DNA of 26,297 nt, taken from assembly GCA_052035735.1 (NCBI GenBank), contig JBPOHI010000120.1, forward strand, positions 1 to 26,297, read 5' to 3'. Made by a program: the position numbers and the translations under genes. The notes under the pieces were generated by a model. It saw only the letters and a program-made list of their open reading frames with translations. It did no database searches and was not told the origin of the DNA. The stretch comes from JAGPDF01 sp052035735. GTDB lineage: Bacteria > Acidobacteriota > Thermoanaerobaculia > Multivoradales > JAGPDF01. Each line of letters starts with the position of its first letter. Positions within the stretch are counted from its first letter, which is position 1. Of the stretch, positions 1 to 7,846 are shown in pieces.

Positions 1-37
1 GCTCCCGGAGCCACGCGGAGAGCCTCCGATGACGCGG

Positions 38-1285
38 TCACCGGCGCCCTTCGCTCACCACGATGCCTTCGATGACGACGCCGGTGACATGGGTCGAATA
101 CTCGAAAGGATCACCGTCGAAGAGCGCGACATCCCCGTCCTTGCCGCGCTCGAGCGAGCCGACGCGGTCGCCGACGCCGATGATCTTCGCCGCGTCGAGG
201 GTGATCGCCGAAAGGGCGTCGTCGAACGCGAGGCCGTTGGCGGCGGCGATGGCGGCCTCGAAGAGGACGACGCGCGTCTTCGGAACGTAGCCCTCGTAGC
301 CGCTCTGCAGCGCGAATGGAATCGTCGCCGCTTCGAGCCGGGAGGCAGTCTCGAAGGACAGGTTCTCGCGCTCGTCGAAAGCGCGCGCCATGGTAGGGTG
401 GAGAATCACCGGCACGCCGGCGCGGCGAATCTCGTCGAGGACTAGGTAGGCCTCCGCGGCGCCGTCGAGCACGACGCGGATGCCGAACTCGCTCGCGAGC
501 CTGAGGGCCGAAAGGATGTCCTGCGCCCGGTTCGCCGTGACGAGAAGCGGCGTGCTGCCGTCGAGGACAGAGGAGAGCGACTCGAGCTCGAGGTCGCGCG
601 CCGGTCGCTCGGCGCCGGACGGTACCGCCAGTCTCTTGCGGTACTCGTCGGCACGGATCAGGGCTGCGCGCAACATCGCCATCTGTTTGGCGCGCGTTCC
701 CGGCGCCTTGTCCTTGTCGGCCATCGCCGACGGCCCGAGGTTCGACGCGATCATCGCCCGCGGCAGGACAACCGCCTCGTCGACCGTCGAGCCACGGGTC
801 TTCGCGACGAGGGTCTGTCCCGAAACGAGCGTTCCCGGACCGTGGCCGGTGTGAATCGTCGTGACACCGAGGCTGCGGAGCCAGCCCACCAGCGTCTCCT
901 GGGCATTGTAGGCGTCGATCGCCCGCAGTTGCGGCTGCATCGGGGCCGAGCGCTCGAGCTGGTCCTGGTCGTGCGGCTGATTGAGATAGCCGGCGAGTCC
1001 GACGACGCTGTGCGCGTCGACGAGCCCGGGCGTCGCGACCTCCGCGGTGAGCAGGCGAAAGCCCTCCGGAACGGGGGTCGACGCCGCGGGTCCGAGCCTC
1101 TCGATGTGGCCGTCGCGGATGACGATGACGCCGTCGGAAATCGGCGGGCCGGCCATCGTGTGGACCGTCCCGGCCCGGATGGCGAGATTCTGGGCTCGTG
1201 CCGACGAGAAGGTCGTCGCGGCCGCGACCGCGAGAGTGAGGGCGAAAAGCGTCCGAGCGCGCTGCGCCCGCGATCCGGTCGTCAT
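38..1285 (-). CDS. Secreted amidohydrolase-family protein, predicted catalytically dead
   Basis: This 415-residue protein is an imidazolonepropionase-like amidohydrolase by fold. It has an N-terminal export signal (hydrophobic residues about 11-30, ending near SARAQ), the small beta domain (AIRAGTVHTM), the GLVDAHS segment and a C-terminal GSLERGKDGDVALFDGDP segment. The ATG at 1285 was chosen because it overlaps the stop of the upstream amidohydrolase as ATGA, and because the frame upstream of it is only a shadow of that gene. Aligned by eye to the upstream paralogue, every probable metal or catalytic residue is replaced. HSH becomes HSV (V94), the THRH region becomes ANRA (N252, A254), LHH becomes LDG (D274, G275) and HTDD becomes QSGY. 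The fold and co-translation are kept, so a role as a regulatory or structural partner of the active paralogue is inferred. The substrate is unknown. Confidence 0.85.
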   Translation of the reverse strand: MTTGSRAQRARTLFALTLAVAAATTFSSARAQNLAIRAGTVHTMAGPPISDGVIVIRDGHIERLGPAASTPVPEGFRLLTAEVATPGLVDAHSVVGLAGYLNQPHDQDQLERSAPMQPQLRAIDAYNAQETLVGWLRSLGVTTIHTGHGPGTLVSGQTLVAKTRGSTVDEAVVLPRAMIASNLGPSAMADKDKAPGTRAKQMAMLRAALIRADEYRKRLAVPSGAERPARDLELESLSSVLDGSTPLLVTANRAQDILSALRLASEFGIRVVLDGAAEAYLVLDEIRRAGVPVILHPTMARAFDERENLSFETASRLEAATIPFALQSGYEGYVPKTRVVLFEAAIAAANGLAFDDALSAITLDAAKIIGVGDRVGSLERGKDGDVALFDGDPFEYSTHVTGVVIEGIVVSEGRR

Positions 1286-2577
1286 CGCGACCCCTCCATC
1301 TCGAGAGCTTCGTTGGCGATCGAATCGTGACCGGCGCCGTATCCGCCGACGGCGAAGAGGCGGTCGAGCGGCGCATTGCGATCGAAGACCTTCTCGCCCT
1401 CGATCCACGTCTCGAGAACTTTCGTGTAGACGCTGAGCGGATCGCCATCGAGAACGATGAAGTCGGCGTCCTTGCCGGTCTCCAGCGAGCCCAGCCGCGA
1501 GTCGAGACCGAGCATCTTCGCGCCGTGAATCGTCAGCGCCGCGAGTGCCGTCGTGCGCGTCAGGCCGGCGCGGACGCCGATCGCCGCCGAGCGCAAGAAG
1601 AGGCGCGAATCGGTGATCGGATCGTCCGTGTGATACGCGACGAGGACGCCCGCCCGGTCGAGCGCGGCGCCGGTTTCGAAGGCGAGGTCCACCGCCTCGA
1701 GCTTGCCGCCGGGGCTGTCGATCTGGATGATCGACGCCGGCACTCCGGCGCGGGCGATCGCTTCGGCAACCTTCCAGCCTTCGCTGACATGATGGAGCAC
1801 GACGCGAAAACCGAACTCCTCGGCGAGCCGCAGCACGGTGACGATGTCGTCGTGGCGATGGGTATGGTGATGGACGACGCGGCGCCCGGAGAGAACCTCG
1901 CACAGTCCCTCCATCGCGAGATCGCGGGGCGGGCGCTTGTCGGACGCGGTTTTCGGGTCGTTGCGTTTCCCGCAGTAGTCCTGCGCCTTGACGAACTGCT
2001 CGCGCACCAGCGCGGCCGACTTTCCACGGGAACCGGGGAACGGGGGATCCTTGCGCGAGTTCGTGCCGTTCGCCATTTTCATGCCGCCGGCGATCGCGCC
2101 GTCCGCGAGCCGAATGGCGAGGTCTTCGACGGTCGAGCCGTCGCGGAGCTTCAGGTAGACGGTCTGCCCCGAGAGCAGGTGACCCGAGCCGGGCATGACG
2201 TTCGCGGTCGTAATGCCGCCGGCCTGGGCCTTCTGGATGCCCGCGTGGCGGACGTTGATGCTGTCGAGGGCCCGGACCTCGGGCTGGATCGGCGCACTGC
2301 CATCGGCGCCAGCGACCTGCCCGACATGCGAATGCGTGTCGACGAGGCCGGGCATCAGGATTTTGCCCGTGACGTCGTGCCGCGTCGCCCCGGTCGGAAT
2401 CGCCACCTCCGCGCCGACGGCGACGATCTTCCCGCGGTGGATGACCAGGGTCCCGTTCTCGATCTCGCCGCCGGTGATCGTGAGCAGTCGCGCGCCGGTG
2501 AAAGCGTGCGGGCTCTCCTGCGCCAGGGCGAGAGCGGGGAGGCAGAGAAGGGCTGCGGCCAGGACTGGATGACGCAT
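1282..2577 (-). CDS. Secreted metal-dependent amidohydrolase (imidazolonepropionase-like)
   Basis: This 431-residue protein has a clear Sec signal peptide (MRHPVLAAALLCLPALALAQ) and the amidohydrolase-superfamily layout. A beta-sandwich start (FTGARLLTITGG) precedes the metal-binding HxH at H82/H84 in LVDTHSH. A His-rich HHHTHRHDD segment lies at 237-245, H263/H264 follow in VLHH, and the YHTDD motif carries D319/D320. The protein ends in the GSLETGKDADFIVLDGDP beta strand typical of COG1228 hydrolases. It probably hydrolyses a C-N bond in a cyclic amide or peptide-like substrate in the periplasm, but the substrate cannot be read from sequence. The ATG at 2577 follows GAGGAG at good spacing, and an in-frame ATG further upstream (2634) lacks this support. 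Its TGA overlaps the ATG of the next gene (ATGA), so the two are translationally coupled. Confidence 0.9.
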   Translation of the reverse strand: MRHPVLAAALLCLPALALAQESPHAFTGARLLTITGGEIENGTLVIHRGKIVAVGAEVAIPTGATRHDVTGKILMPGLVDTHSHVGQVAGADGSAPIQPEVRALDSINVRHAGIQKAQAGGITTANVMPGSGHLLSGQTVYLKLRDGSTVEDLAIRLADGAIAGGMKMANGTNSRKDPPFPGSRGKSAALVREQFVKAQDYCGKRNDPKTASDKRPPRDLAMEGLCEVLSGRRVVHHHTHRHDDIVTVLRLAEEFGFRVVLHHVSEGWKVAEAIARAGVPASIIQIDSPGGKLEAVDLAFETGAALDRAGVLVAYHTDDPITDSRLFLRSAAIGVRAGLTRTTALAALTIHGAKMLGLDSRLGSLETGKDADFIVLDGDPLSVYTKVLETWIEGEKVFDRNAPLDRLFAVGGYGAGHDSIANEALEMEGSR

Positions 2578-2894
2578 GGAGCTCCTCTTCGGCGGCGGTG
2601 CGGACAGCAGAGGATATCGGGGTCGGCAGGACATTGCGAAGGCACCGCCCGGCGCCGCCGACAGCGGCAGGGACGGCTTCGTGCCGGGGCCGGTCTGAGG
2701 GAGGAGGCGGTGAAACCGAGTGCGCGGCAGCGGACGCCGTCCCGGCACCTCTCCCGCGGCGCGCGAACCTCCACCAGCGGATCGGGAGGCCGCGGGTCGA
2801 AACTCGAGCCCGGTTCGAGGAGGGAGAAGGCGCCTCGCCGGCGGCCGGTCCGGCGCCACGAGGCTCCGGACCGGCGGCGAGAGGCCGCAGGAGT
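2578..2894. other. Intergenic region, no gene seen
   Basis: These 317 bases separate the barrel gene's final stop from the amidohydrolase start. The reading frames crossing it are low-complexity Arg/Pro shadows with no homology I recognise. It holds a GC-rich hairpin near 2844-2875. On the minus strand, TTCGCA and TATCCT about 18 bases apart, roughly 35-65 bases upstream of the 2577 ATG, form only a weak sigma70-like promoter candidate. Confidence 0.6.
2844..2875 (-). terminator. Possible terminator after the barrel gene
   Basis: GCCGGTCCGG (2844-2853) is a perfect inverted match to CCGGACCGGC (2866-2875) with a 12-base loop, about 20 bases past the final stop of the barrel gene. The minus-strand sequence after the stem is pyrimidine-rich but not a real U tract, so it may be only a weak or Rho-assisted terminator, or a 3' RNA-stabilising stem. 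Confidence 0.4.
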
Positions 2895-3311
2895 CTAGAA
2901 ACTCCAGCCGAGGCTGATGCTCCAGTAGCCGATGCTCCCCGTCGCGTCCTCGAGATAGGGCGCGTCGTCTCGCAGATCGACGTAACGGTACTCGCCGGCG
3001 AGCAGGAATCGCCCGCTCAGCACGTACCGCGCCGTGAGACTTCCCTCGAACCGTGACAGGTCGAGATCTGACGCCGCCCAGGTCTCGGAGAAGTCGTACG
3101 ACATGTTCGGATTCCGCGCCAGGAATTCGGCAGGCGCGAGGAACTCGAAGGACTCCATTGCGGCGTCGGCCTGATTCCATGCCAGGGACAGGCCGAGTTC
3201 GAAGCGCTCGGACGGCCGCCACTCCAGGCCGCCGAGGAGGGTCGTGCTCGAGGATCCGTATTCAACCAGACTGCGTGTCGAGCCAACCTGGCCCGATAGA
3301 ATGGAAGCCGC
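2895..3311 (-). pseudogene. C-terminal remainder of the MtrB/PioB-like barrel, after an in-frame TGA
   Basis: The frame of the upstream 570-residue barrel gene continues without shift past the TGA at 3312-3314 for 138 codons to a stop at 2895-2897. I translated this stretch by hand. It reads as ordinary outer-membrane beta strands (for example LLGGLEWRPSERFELGLSLAW and LLAGEYRYVDLRDD, in part) and ends in SISLGWSF. That terminal aromatic residue is the signal expected for recognition by the barrel assembly machinery. The tail is therefore the true C-terminus of the upstream gene and not a separate protein, although an internal ATG at 3158 could start an 87-residue fragment. It is expressed only if the TGA is read through, is a sequencing error, or is recoded. 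Confidence 0.75.
3278..3296 (-). other. Hairpin just downstream of the internal TGA
   Basis: On the minus strand TCGGGCC (3296-3290), loop AGGTT (3289-3285) and GGCTCGA (3284-3278) form a 7-bp stem with one G-T wobble. The loop begins 22 bases after the TGA and contains GGT. Position and loop resemble a bacterial SECIS element, but short stems are common by chance in DNA this GC-rich. Confidence 0.35.
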
Positions 3312-5024
3312 TCAACCATCGAAGAGCGGTATGGTCGTCGGCATGTCGATCTCCTGGTCGTGCCAGGTTCCGGCGACGTGCCATGCCACGGTGGGCGAGG
3401 CGATGCCGGAGAAGGTCAGCGTCGCCGCCTGCGAGCGCTTCGACCAGTCCGTCAGGTCGCCGTCGTCATTGTCGCCATCCCAGTACCGGTAGGAGGCCGC
3501 CAGCGACGAACCGCCGCCGAGGCCGTAGTTGCCCCGCGCCCAGATCTGGGTCCAGTGCGAAGCTTCCGCGGTGGTGTCCGCGATGCGCGCATTCTGGAAT
3601 TGGAAGTACTGCGCGACCGCGGGCGACAGCGGACTCGCCGAGGGTGAGCTCACCAGCGTCGAGTAAGCGCCATCGGGGAGCATGAACGGGTTGTCGACGA
3701 ACCCCTGCTGAGCCGTCAGCTGGAACCGTGCGCGCTTGGCCGGCCGGACGGTCCAGTCGAGGCCCACCACGTTCTTCGTGGTCGAAGTGTCGCCGGCCGC
3801 GACCTCGAAGTTCTCCCGGTCAGTCGCCTCGAACTGCCAGACGAGGCGGAGCTTGCCCCGTTTTCCGGGCAGTTTCCAGCCGAGGTCCAGGTCGGACACG
3901 ACCACGTCGCGATCCAGCGCCGACTCGCGCAGGTAGTCGGGGTCGTAACCGTATATCTGCCGATAGGTCTTGCCCGCATTGGCTCCGGCGATGCTTCGCC
4001 GCTCGACGGCATCGATGAAGACATCGTCGTTGTCGAGTTGATAGGCCCGGCCGCGCCACCGAACATCGAGTCCGTGCCCGAAGGTGCGGGCGGCGTGCAG
4101 TTGCACCGCACCGTAGGACGAGTCGAGGCCGGCGGTTTCGTTCTCGGTGGTCTGCCACACTCCAGTTCCGCCCAGGGCGAATCCGGCCAGATCGCCGTAG
4201 CTCGCGGAGAGCTTGGCGACGTTCTTGGTGATGTCGGGCCGGACATCCACCGGCTGCGGTCCTTCGGCCGAGTCCCACTGGAGGCGGTCGTCGAAGATCG
4301 GCGTCCTCAGCTCGGGTTGCAGGGCGTTGTCGAACAGCAGCGAGATCTGCCGGACGCCTTCGGACACCGTACGTCGCAGGTAGGAGGCCTTGACGGCGCC
4401 GCGGGCGGAGCCCCAGCGGCCGTCGATGCCGATGTCGCGCGTGGTTTCGTCGAGGGATCGGGCCTGGGAGACGACGTGGCAGGAGTCGCAATGCGAAATG
4501 CTCGTGCGCTGCACGGTTCCCTCGCGCTCCTGCTGGCGGAAGACGAAGCCGACGGTCAGCGCGGAGAGTCCGGGAGGCTGGATCTCGGTGCGGTGATCGA
4601 GGTCACGGTAGGTGATGCCGTATTCGGCTCCCGGCGACAGGTCGGTCGAACGAACGACGCGCCCGTGTCGGGTCGCTGCGTTGAGCGTCTCGAGCGGGTC
4701 CTCCTGAAGGTGATGGGTCAGCACCGTGTAGTCGGTGTGCGAGCGCACGAATCGACGAACGTCGAAGTCGACCTTGTGGAGCTGGTCGTCGCCGTCGCGG
4801 TAGAGCAGCTCGAGGACGATCGCGCCAGGCTCGCCGAATCGGCGCGACTGGAGGCCGAGCGAGAAGGCCCCGTCGGTCGACCGGTACTCGGAAGCGAGAT
4901 CCGGACTGCCGTCGGAGGAGGCGTCCCAGCCGCCGACGGTGATGGTCGTCGTCGGTTCGCCGTCAGCGAGTCCTGGCAGTGCGAGGAGAGCGCCAACCAG
5001 GAAAATCGGGAGTGTTTTCGTCAT
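3312..5024 (-). CDS. MtrB/PioB-family outer-membrane beta-barrel, N-terminal 570 residues up to TGA
   Basis: This gene encodes a signal peptide (MTKTLPIFLVGALLALPGLADG) followed by repeated amphipathic, aromatic-rich strands with short D/G/N turns, such as GITYRDLDHRTE and SLAASYRYWDGDND. It follows a decaheme DmsE/MtrA-type cytochrome by 10 bases, the hallmark arrangement of MtrB/PioB porins that sheath such cytochromes across the outer membrane. GAGGAA overlaps the upstream TGA and precedes the 5024 ATG. A CDSCH motif (C179-H183) fits a covalent c-type heme site, which is not usual inside these barrels. The frame is cut by TGA at 3312 but continues in the same frame to 2895. The uninterrupted product would be 709 residues, close to the usual MtrB size, whereas 570 residues would lack the last strands. 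The family assignment rests on context and strand pattern, not on a search. Confidence 0.8.
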   Translation of the reverse strand: MTKTLPIFLVGALLALPGLADGEPTTTITVGGWDASSDGSPDLASEYRSTDGAFSLGLQSRRFGEPGAIVLELLYRDGDDQLHKVDFDVRRFVRSHTDYTVLTHHLQEDPLETLNAATRHGRVVRSTDLSPGAEYGITYRDLDHRTEIQPPGLSALTVGFVFRQQEREGTVQRTSISHCDSCHVVSQARSLDETTRDIGIDGRWGSARGAVKASYLRRTVSEGVRQISLLFDNALQPELRTPIFDDRLQWDSAEGPQPVDVRPDITKNVAKLSASYGDLAGFALGGTGVWQTTENETAGLDSSYGAVQLHAARTFGHGLDVRWRGRAYQLDNDDVFIDAVERRSIAGANAGKTYRQIYGYDPDYLRESALDRDVVVSDLDLGWKLPGKRGKLRLVWQFEATDRENFEVAAGDTSTTKNVVGLDWTVRPAKRARFQLTAQQGFVDNPFMLPDGAYSTLVSSPSASPLSPAVAQYFQFQNARIADTTAEASHWTQIWARGNYGLGGGSSLAASYRYWDGDNDDGDLTDWSKRSQAATLTFSGIASPTVAWHVAGTWHDQEIDMPTTIPLFDG

Positions 5025-5034
5025 CGTCCGTTCC

Positions 5035-5976
5035 TCACTGCGTCAGGGCGCCGCCACCGCTCACCGTCTGGGACGGAGTGTCGGTGCCGTGGACGGCGGC
5101 ATGGCATTGCGTGCAACTGCTGGTGAAGGCGATGTTGAAGCCCTTCGCGCCCATGGGGTTGTCGCGGGGGATGCCCCCGACCTCGACCTCCGTGGCGTCG
5201 GCCGAGCGATAGCCCGCGTGGAAATGGAACTCGTGGCACTGCAGGCAGAGAGCCGGCTGCGACAGGGTCAGCAGGTTGTTGGCGACCGAGCCGTGCGGCC
5301 GATGGCAGGTCGCGCAACTCTCGGTCACCGGTTCGTGCTCGAACACGAACGGCCCCTCCTTTTCCTGGTGGCAGTCGTAGCAGGAGTCGTTGACCCGGAT
5401 CGCATCGCCCTTGAGCAGGGCGATGCCGAGGCCGTGGACATCGTGACAGCTAGCGCAGGTCATCTTGCCTTCGCGAACCGGGTGGTGAGAGGGAAGCTCG
5501 AGCTCCGCCACGACGTCGCCGTGACAGTCCCGACAGCTCTCGCTCGCCAACCTGGGTTCATGGATGGTGTGGCAGTCCTGGCAGGCGAGCCCACTGGCGG
5601 CGTGCACCGACGCCTGGAAACGTCCCATTCCCTGAGAGCGGTGGCAGTCGATGCAGGCAGAGGCATCGTCTCCTTCGGCGAAGCGGCGGACGAGCTCCGG
5701 GTCGCCGTCGGCCTCGACGTGAGCGGAGCCCGCTCCGTGGCAGCTCTCGCAACCCAGGGCATGGCCTGCGGCCTCGAACTCGCGGATGCGGCCGTGGACC
5801 TGCTGGCGCATACCCGACGCGATCTCCTCATGGCATTCGACGCAGACCGCGTCGCTGACGAAAGTCGAGGGTGCCGCTGGAGCGGACTGTTGCCCTCCGC
5901 TCGCGCCGCCGGCGAGAACCCAGGCGGCGGCTGCGGCTCCTGTCAGGATCACCGCGCTGGACGGTTTCACTTTCAT
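5035..5976 (-). CDS. DmsE/MtrA/PioA-family decaheme c-type cytochrome
   Basis: This 313-residue exported protein has an N-terminal signal segment (residues about 8-25) and exactly ten CXXCH heme-binding motifs, at C45, C76, C108, C132, C148, C174, C199, C221, C244 and C288. It also has many extra histidines suited to bis-His ligation. Size and heme number match the MtrA/PioA/DmsE decaheme family, which forms a heme wire in the periplasm and inserts into an MtrB-type barrel to pass electrons across the outer membrane. The ATG at 5976 follows GGAGG at about 9 bases; an in-frame start 17 codons earlier lacks this. The barrel gene starts 10 bases downstream, so the two form an operon. No extracellular MtrC-like cytochrome or terminal reductase is visible in the window, so electron direction and final acceptor are unknown. 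Confidence 0.93.
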   Translation of the reverse strand: MKVKPSSAVILTGAAAAAWVLAGGASGGQQSAPAAPSTFVSDAVCVECHEEIASGMRQQVHGRIREFEAAGHALGCESCHGAGSAHVEADGDPELVRRFAEGDDASACIDCHRSQGMGRFQASVHAASGLACQDCHTIHEPRLASESCRDCHGDVVAELELPSHHPVREGKMTCASCHDVHGLGIALLKGDAIRVNDSCYDCHQEKEGPFVFEHEPVTESCATCHRPHGSVANNLLTLSQPALCLQCHEFHFHAGYRSADATEVEVGGIPRDNPMGAKGFNIAFTSSCTQCHAAVHGTDTPSQTVSGGGALTQ

Positions 5977-6111
5977 CGTGGGTCCCTCCGATGCTGGCGT
6001 TCTGTCGGCCCCTGGGGGCACCAGCAAGAAAGATGATTCGTCTGTCGCGAAAGCCGAGCCACACCCCTACGGGTGGGTACGAGTCGATCGAGACGGATCG
6101 AACGAGAGGAG

Positions 6112-6128
6112 TGAAACAGGACGTTTCA
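6112..6128. promoter_or_regulatory. Inverted repeat upstream of the decaheme cytochrome gene
   Basis: TGAAAC-AGGAC-GTTTCA is a perfect 6-bp inverted repeat with a 5-base spacer, lying 136 bases upstream of the cytochrome start in the 250-base gap before the SDR gene. Its size and dyad symmetry fit a dimeric regulator site. A second small dyad, CACCC-CTAC-GGGTG, lies at 6062-6075. The cognate regulator is unknown. Confidence 0.35.
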
Positions 6129-6226
6129 GATGTCCGCGGCGGCGCACGATCCGGACGTCGCAATTGCCATCCGGGCGGAGTCGACGAGGCGTCGGAGGCT
6201 GCATGGCGGAGCCTGCTTCGACGGTC

Positions 6227-7834
6227 TCAGAGGGACTGCCCCTCCTCGGTCGGTGGCTCGTCGCGAGCCGCTTCGATGGCTCGCGAACTCTCCTTCTCGC
6301 GGCCGCTTCCGCCGCCTGTGGCCCAGGGCGGCCGGGTCGACGATGCGCCGATCTCTTCGTAGCCGGTTTCGACGCCATCGAGACCGAACTCGATCGTTCG
6401 CGTGACCAGCTCGTGCAGATGGATCCGCAGCGGTTCGGAGCGCGGGTCGGCCGCGAGGACTTCGAAGAAGACGCGCTGGAACGAGAGCAGGGCCGCGGCG
6501 AGTTCGTGGTGCGGGATTCCCTGACGCGCGCGTCGCAGCGCGAGATCGTGGCAATAGGTGCGGAAGAATCCGCGATGTCGCGTGCGCACCGACTGCGCGA
6601 GATTGCGCAGAACCTGGCGATGGTTCCAGTCGTGCTCGTTCGAGCCGACCTTCGAGTAGTGCGGAAAATGAACCGGGTCGCTCACCAGCGCGCGTGTCGC
6701 GGCCTCGAAAAGCTCCTCTTCGTGCTCCTCGAACAGGCGCAGGATCTGTACCTGCGGCGGCAGCTCCGCGATGTGCAGTGCCGCCTCGTTGCGCGCTGCC
6801 CAGGTGCCCTGTTCGCTGTACTGATTCTCGATGAGAAAGGGAATCCGCCGCGTGACCTCGAGGCGCGCGCGTGGCGTCCAGGCGAGCCGTTGGTAGGTAC
6901 GGCTGGGATCGACCTCGAGGCGGCGGTCGATCATCTTCGCCATCCACGGCCGTTCGAACGGCCTCTCTCCGGTCGCCCTGCCCAGCGCGTCCAGGATCCG
7001 CAGTCCCAGCGTCGCTATCGGCCGCGGTGTGTAGATCGGGCGCAGTGGGCACCCATGTACATAGGTCGTCACGGCGCGAAAGAGGTCGGCGTGCGAAGTC
7101 ACTCGATTGGAGCTCGCGATGAGCACCTCCGCGGGCTCGAGCTCCCGCCGCCTCTCGAGGAGTCGCTCGAGGAATGTACTGGCGTCGCCGACATGCAGGT
7201 ACGGCACGGCCGAACGCCCCCACCCTCCCAGAATGCGCGAGTTCCAGTTCCTGGTGAGCCAGGTCCGCAGCAGCGAGTAGAGTGGCGCGTACTCGCACCA
7301 ATCCGAATAGAGCGCCGCGAAGCGCACGATGGCGGTCGGAAAGCGGCGCTCGCGGCGCATAAGCTCCTCGCCGGCGCGTTTGCTCTCGGCGTAGACGTGC
7401 GATCCGTCGGGAGGACTCGACTCGACCAGCACGCGGCCGGCGCGCGGAAACTCGCAGGCGGCGAGCGAGCTCGCGAAGACGAAACGCTCGAGACCGAGAC
7501 CGGCGCAGGCGTCGAGCAGATGTCGCGTGCCGTCGACGTTGGTGCGCTGGTAGTCGGGGTGGCGCTCGCCGGTGAAATCGTAGTGGGCGGCGAGGTGAAC
7601 GGCGGCGGTGGCGCCTCCTTCCGCCGCGAGGTGCGAGAACAGGCGATCGACCGCCGTGGCGTTGGTGAGGTCGATCGCGTGCCAGGCCACCTCCGGGCGA
7701 TGCACCAGCGGGCCGGCGATCGGCGGGTCGCGATCGATCGCCTCGATGCGCCATTTTCCGGCCAGTCGCTCGATCACCCGCCGGCCGACGAATCCGGCGG
7801 CCCCGGTCAGCACCAGCCGCGGAGGTGAGCCCAT
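6227..7834 (-). CDS. Extended SDR (NAD-dependent epimerase/dehydratase) fused to RsbRD_N-like domain, copy 2
   Basis: Residues 1-340 form an extended short-chain dehydrogenase. They carry the nucleotide-binding TGAAGFVG (G11, G14, G17), the active-site FASS segment near 120-123 and YAESK (Y148, K152), as in sugar-nucleotide epimerases and 3-beta-HSD-like enzymes. Residues about 360-480 are helical (VQILRLFEEHEEELFEA, then RARQGIPHHELAAALLSFQR). This resembles the RsbT co-antagonist N-terminal domain (RsbRD_N), a signalling or sensor module not normally attached to an SDR. The tail after 495 is Pro/Gly/Glu-rich. The gene starts 12 bases after the stop of a paralogue about 60% identical by eye, and the ribosome site is weak, so translational coupling is likely. 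The substrate is unknown; the RsbRD_N call is by pattern and should be searched. Confidence 0.85.
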   Translation of the reverse strand: MGSPPRLVLTGAAGFVGRRVIERLAGKWRIEAIDRDPPIAGPLVHRPEVAWHAIDLTNATAVDRLFSHLAAEGGATAAVHLAAHYDFTGERHPDYQRTNVDGTRHLLDACAGLGLERFVFASSLAACEFPRAGRVLVESSPPDGSHVYAESKRAGEELMRRERRFPTAIVRFAALYSDWCEYAPLYSLLRTWLTRNWNSRILGGWGRSAVPYLHVGDASTFLERLLERRRELEPAEVLIASSNRVTSHADLFRAVTTYVHGCPLRPIYTPRPIATLGLRILDALGRATGERPFERPWMAKMIDRRLEVDPSRTYQRLAWTPRARLEVTRRIPFLIENQYSEQGTWAARNEAALHIAELPPQVQILRLFEEHEEELFEAATRALVSDPVHFPHYSKVGSNEHDWNHRQVLRNLAQSVRTRHRGFFRTYCHDLALRRARQGIPHHELAAALLSFQRVFFEVLAADPRSEPLRIHLHELVTRTIEFGLDGVETGYEEIGASSTRPPWATGGGSGREKESSRAIEAARDEPPTEEGQSL

Positions 7835-7846
7835 CGCGATCCGAGG

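Noticed and set aside
3158..3222. Start of an independent small gene or of a long 646-residue amidohydrolase near 3158-3222
   Set aside because: The 87-residue piece is the in-frame C-terminus of the barrel. The long amidohydrolase frame upstream of 2577 has no domain or signal and skips the strong ribosome site.
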